Shown here in pieces: positions 61,794 through 64,000 of a DNA stretch of 64,000 bases (the first letter of the stretch is position 1; each line of letters begins with the position of its first letter). The stretch is from NCBI GenBank assembly GCA_007922225.1, contig ML679966.1, forward strand, positions 51,609,583-51,673,582, in the 5' to 3' direction. The translations under genes were made by a program, and so were the position numbers. Source of the DNA: Emydura subglobosa. Lineage: Eukaryota > Chordata > Testudines > Chelidae. The notes under the pieces were generated by a model that was not told the DNA's origin, did not search any database, and saw only the letters and a program-made list of their open reading frames with translations.

Positions 61794-63541
61794 AGTCTCT
61801 AAACTAGGCAAGGACTTCTCTGGAGCCTCACTTCATTCACTGTGCACTTTCCCTACAGATTTTCACTACACTGCTAAGTTAGGAATGTACACATGCACAG
61901 TATATCTTTGTTCACAACATTGCTACAAAGGGTTAAAAATCAATATGTTGTACATGCACAAAGTGTGATTTTCAAAGGGTTACTATTTGGTGAAATCAAA
62001 AACAATTTTCACTGGAAGACTCCAGGATATTTCACCTCAATGAGACCTATTTCTTTATCCAACTTCAGATTTCTTTCTCAGACACTTTTGCACCAGAATT
62101 ATTTAAAAAACAAACAAACAAAACAAAACAAAAACAACCCACAAAAACGACTAAAGTTAAAGCTTTCAGTTATAAGGCCCAAAATAGAGTGAGAGAGGAA
62201 TGAATTGGGAGGTGAAGGAAAGGAAGAAAATATACATTTTAAGATGAGATTTGGACAGAAAGGAAGTCAATGAAGCAGAGAAACATAGGCAAGATGATCA
62301 AGACGGCAATAGCTTCAGAAGGGCAGGCTTTTGATCCTACCAGAGTTAGAGAGAAGTTGAGAACTGGATGAATGGAGGAAGCTGGGAAGGTAGAGAGAGA
62401 CTGAGTCTGTGAAATGGGCAAGGATAAGACAGTGCAGAGATTTAAAAACAAATAAATGTTCAGATTTTAGGATAGTTGCTTGGAACTAAAAGTCAGAGTC
62501 CACATCTCTGTCAATTAAGGACTGACATAACTAATGTTACGATTAATGAGTTAAAGTGGACCGCTTTCACCTTGACTTGCACTCAGCTATTTGCTTATAT
62601 TACATACAGTAATGGAAAGAAAGGACACAGGCACACAACCTTTTAAAAAATCTCTCTCTCTCCAGCTCAGTGTTAATGAATACCGTTCATTACATACTGG
62701 TTCTGGAGAAAATTACACTAATCCAAGAAACAATTTTATTCAGGAAATGAATAAGTCAATAGAAAACTTATACTAAAGATCCAACCAAAATCTCTGCCAC
62801 TAAATTTTAAAAAGATTAATTAATTCATGCTGTTTTACTACATAAACTGTACAAGAGACCAACTGGTTGAGATTTACAGAAGTACCGTAGTTACTTCAGG
62901 GTTCTTTTAATGGCCATAAAGACTTCATAACAAGGGAGTATTTCAGAAGCAAATGGATTTTTTTACAATTACATAAAACATGAGAGAATCAGTAGTAAGA
63001 ACACATACATAACATACCATTGCAGTAACTCAGTATCTGCCTTTATTAGAGGCTCTGGGGTCATGAGATCAAGGCAGGATAGAAGACACAGTATAACTGT
63101 CCTCCAAACGGTCATAGTTTGATTATAGTTTATACAGGTGCTGAATGTTGAGATACAGTCTAAGAATATCTGCACTGAATCATTTAATTTTTATGCAAGT
63201 AATAATACATGCATGGAACATTGATGATGCTTGGTGTTGTTGTGGTATTAGTCTGACCTTCTGTACAGAGGATGATTATTTTTAATGAAAATTCAGTTAT
63301 GTGCTTTGGACTTGGTATTAGAGAGTGAAGTTTTTTGGTTAAGGGAATATGGGAAAGGGAGGGGAGATTCTAAAGTACTATTTTGATAGATTTTCATTCA
63401 ATTCCAGCTAACATGTAGAAAAATAACTGAAGAATTTAGCCAATCCACAGAAGTGAGAAGCTTCCAAAGTTCCTCCAAAAATGAGATCTGAGAGAGACAA
63501 ATGCTACTGTTTGGTTAATGCATCCCTCTTTTACATCTATT

Positions 63542-63607
63542 GGGGTGAAATCTTTGTCCAATTGAAATCAATGGGAGTTTTGTCATTAACTTCAATGACT
63601 TTCACCA
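63542..63607. repeat. Short palindromic foldback repeat
   Basis: GGGGTGAAATCTTTGTCCAA followed by TTGAAATCAATGGGAG mirrors TCATTAACTTCAATGACTTT followed by CACC. It has the same centre (GGGAGTTTTGTCATT) as the copy at 33751-33822. Confidence 0.7.
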
Positions 63608-64000
63608 CAGGAGTTTTCTAATCCTGCCTTGCACTTTCCACTACTGGCATTTTAAAGAACAGTTCCAAGTATTCACAAAATAATTAATAGATAATTGGGA
63701 CATTTCTTTCTTCCTGATTGTAACTTTAGTTCTGCTAATTATCATCCCTAGGGATTTTTTGATTTAGCAGCAGCAGCAACACTGAATAATTTAAGCATAT
63801 GGAAAATCAAATGTGCAGAAAGGAAAGCTGTCATGAAATTCCCCTGAAGTTCTCTTTTAACCAACCACTCTGCCAAATTGTCAGTCACCAATACTGCTGC
63901 GTCACAGTAAGAAGAGGTCACTGCTCAAGCTGTTATTCACAACCACAGATTCACTCTTCGTTTCTCCATCTCAACAAGAGTATCTCTAAAAGAATAAGTT

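Larger units (their letters stand above)
40872..64000 (-). other. GALNTL6: GALNTL6 intron, partial (upstream side), contains one assembly gap
   Basis: Sequence upstream of the SPVMAGG exon on the minus strand. No preceding GALNT exon is visible, so this intron exceeds 23 kb, in line with the very long introns known for GALNTL6. Between the repeats listed separately, the stretches 40872-44129, 44621-47412, 47540-49009, 49116-50806, 52027-52849, 54681-56599, 56763-59336 and 59968-63541 show no gene or RNA that I can support. An exon hidden in the 100-N gap cannot be excluded. Confidence 0.75.

Noticed and set aside
901..63607. CRISPR-like or bacterial operon interpretation of the repeated palindromes
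   Set aside because: The palindromes are scattered over tens of kilobases without regular spacers, and the setting is a spliced vertebrate gene.
40872..64000. Search by eye for the preceding GALNT exon (DxH and DAIDYDTF-type region)
   Set aside because: No matching antisense coding block with splice sites was found; the exon probably lies beyond the window or, improbably, in the gap.

Overview
The window is vertebrate nuclear DNA lying entirely inside one large protein-coding gene read on the minus strand. Three exons with canonical GT-AG borders and matching reading frames (40871-40754, 30737-30630, 9920-9699) encode 149 consecutive codons of a polypeptide N-acetylgalactosaminyltransferase, best matched to GALNTL6 (the close paralogue GALNT10 is the alternative). 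They cover the end of the GT-A catalytic domain and the linker towards the C-terminal ricin-type lectin domain. The signal-anchor and N-terminal catalytic exons would lie beyond position 64000 and the lectin exons below position 1. Everything else is intron: about 10.0 kb and 20.7 kb complete, plus more than 23 kb and 9.7 kb partial.

The organism is very probably a sauropsid, most likely a turtle. The basis is the repeat content: CR1-clade LINEs, Penelope-like elements, a two-gene Harbinger transposon, hAT-type non-autonomous elements, tRNA-derived SINEs and short palindromic foldback repeats. This is family recognition by eye, not a database search.

Layout. 1-2264 is intron with one foldback. 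2265-8075 is a nested stack: an old interspersed repeat, split by a Harbinger element (2849-7569, TTA target duplication), which was itself entered by a 5'-truncated CR1 (about 2896-3612). 9699-9920 is an exon. 10640-12485 and 18165-18965 hold old LINE and SINE pieces. 22925-26195 is two minus-strand LINE fragments, the first split by a Penelope-like element with inverted terminal copies. 28000-30060 is a longer Penelope-like element with reverse transcriptase and GIY-YIG remnants. 30630-30737 is an exon. 31396-36233 is dense in small DNA elements and SINEs. 40754-40871 is an exon. 47440-47539 is an assembly gap of 100 N next to a TG microsatellite. 52850-53990 is a second copy of the repeat that Harbinger split. 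54280-54680 and 59345-59959 are GC-rich islands of repeat origin, the second a hAT-type element with a perfect 8-bp target duplication.

No RNA gene, CRISPR array, operon or second host gene was found. All other open frames are short and either fall in repeats or show no family signature. I found no convincing new biological system. The notable structures are the layered insertions and the inverted-terminus Penelope copy.
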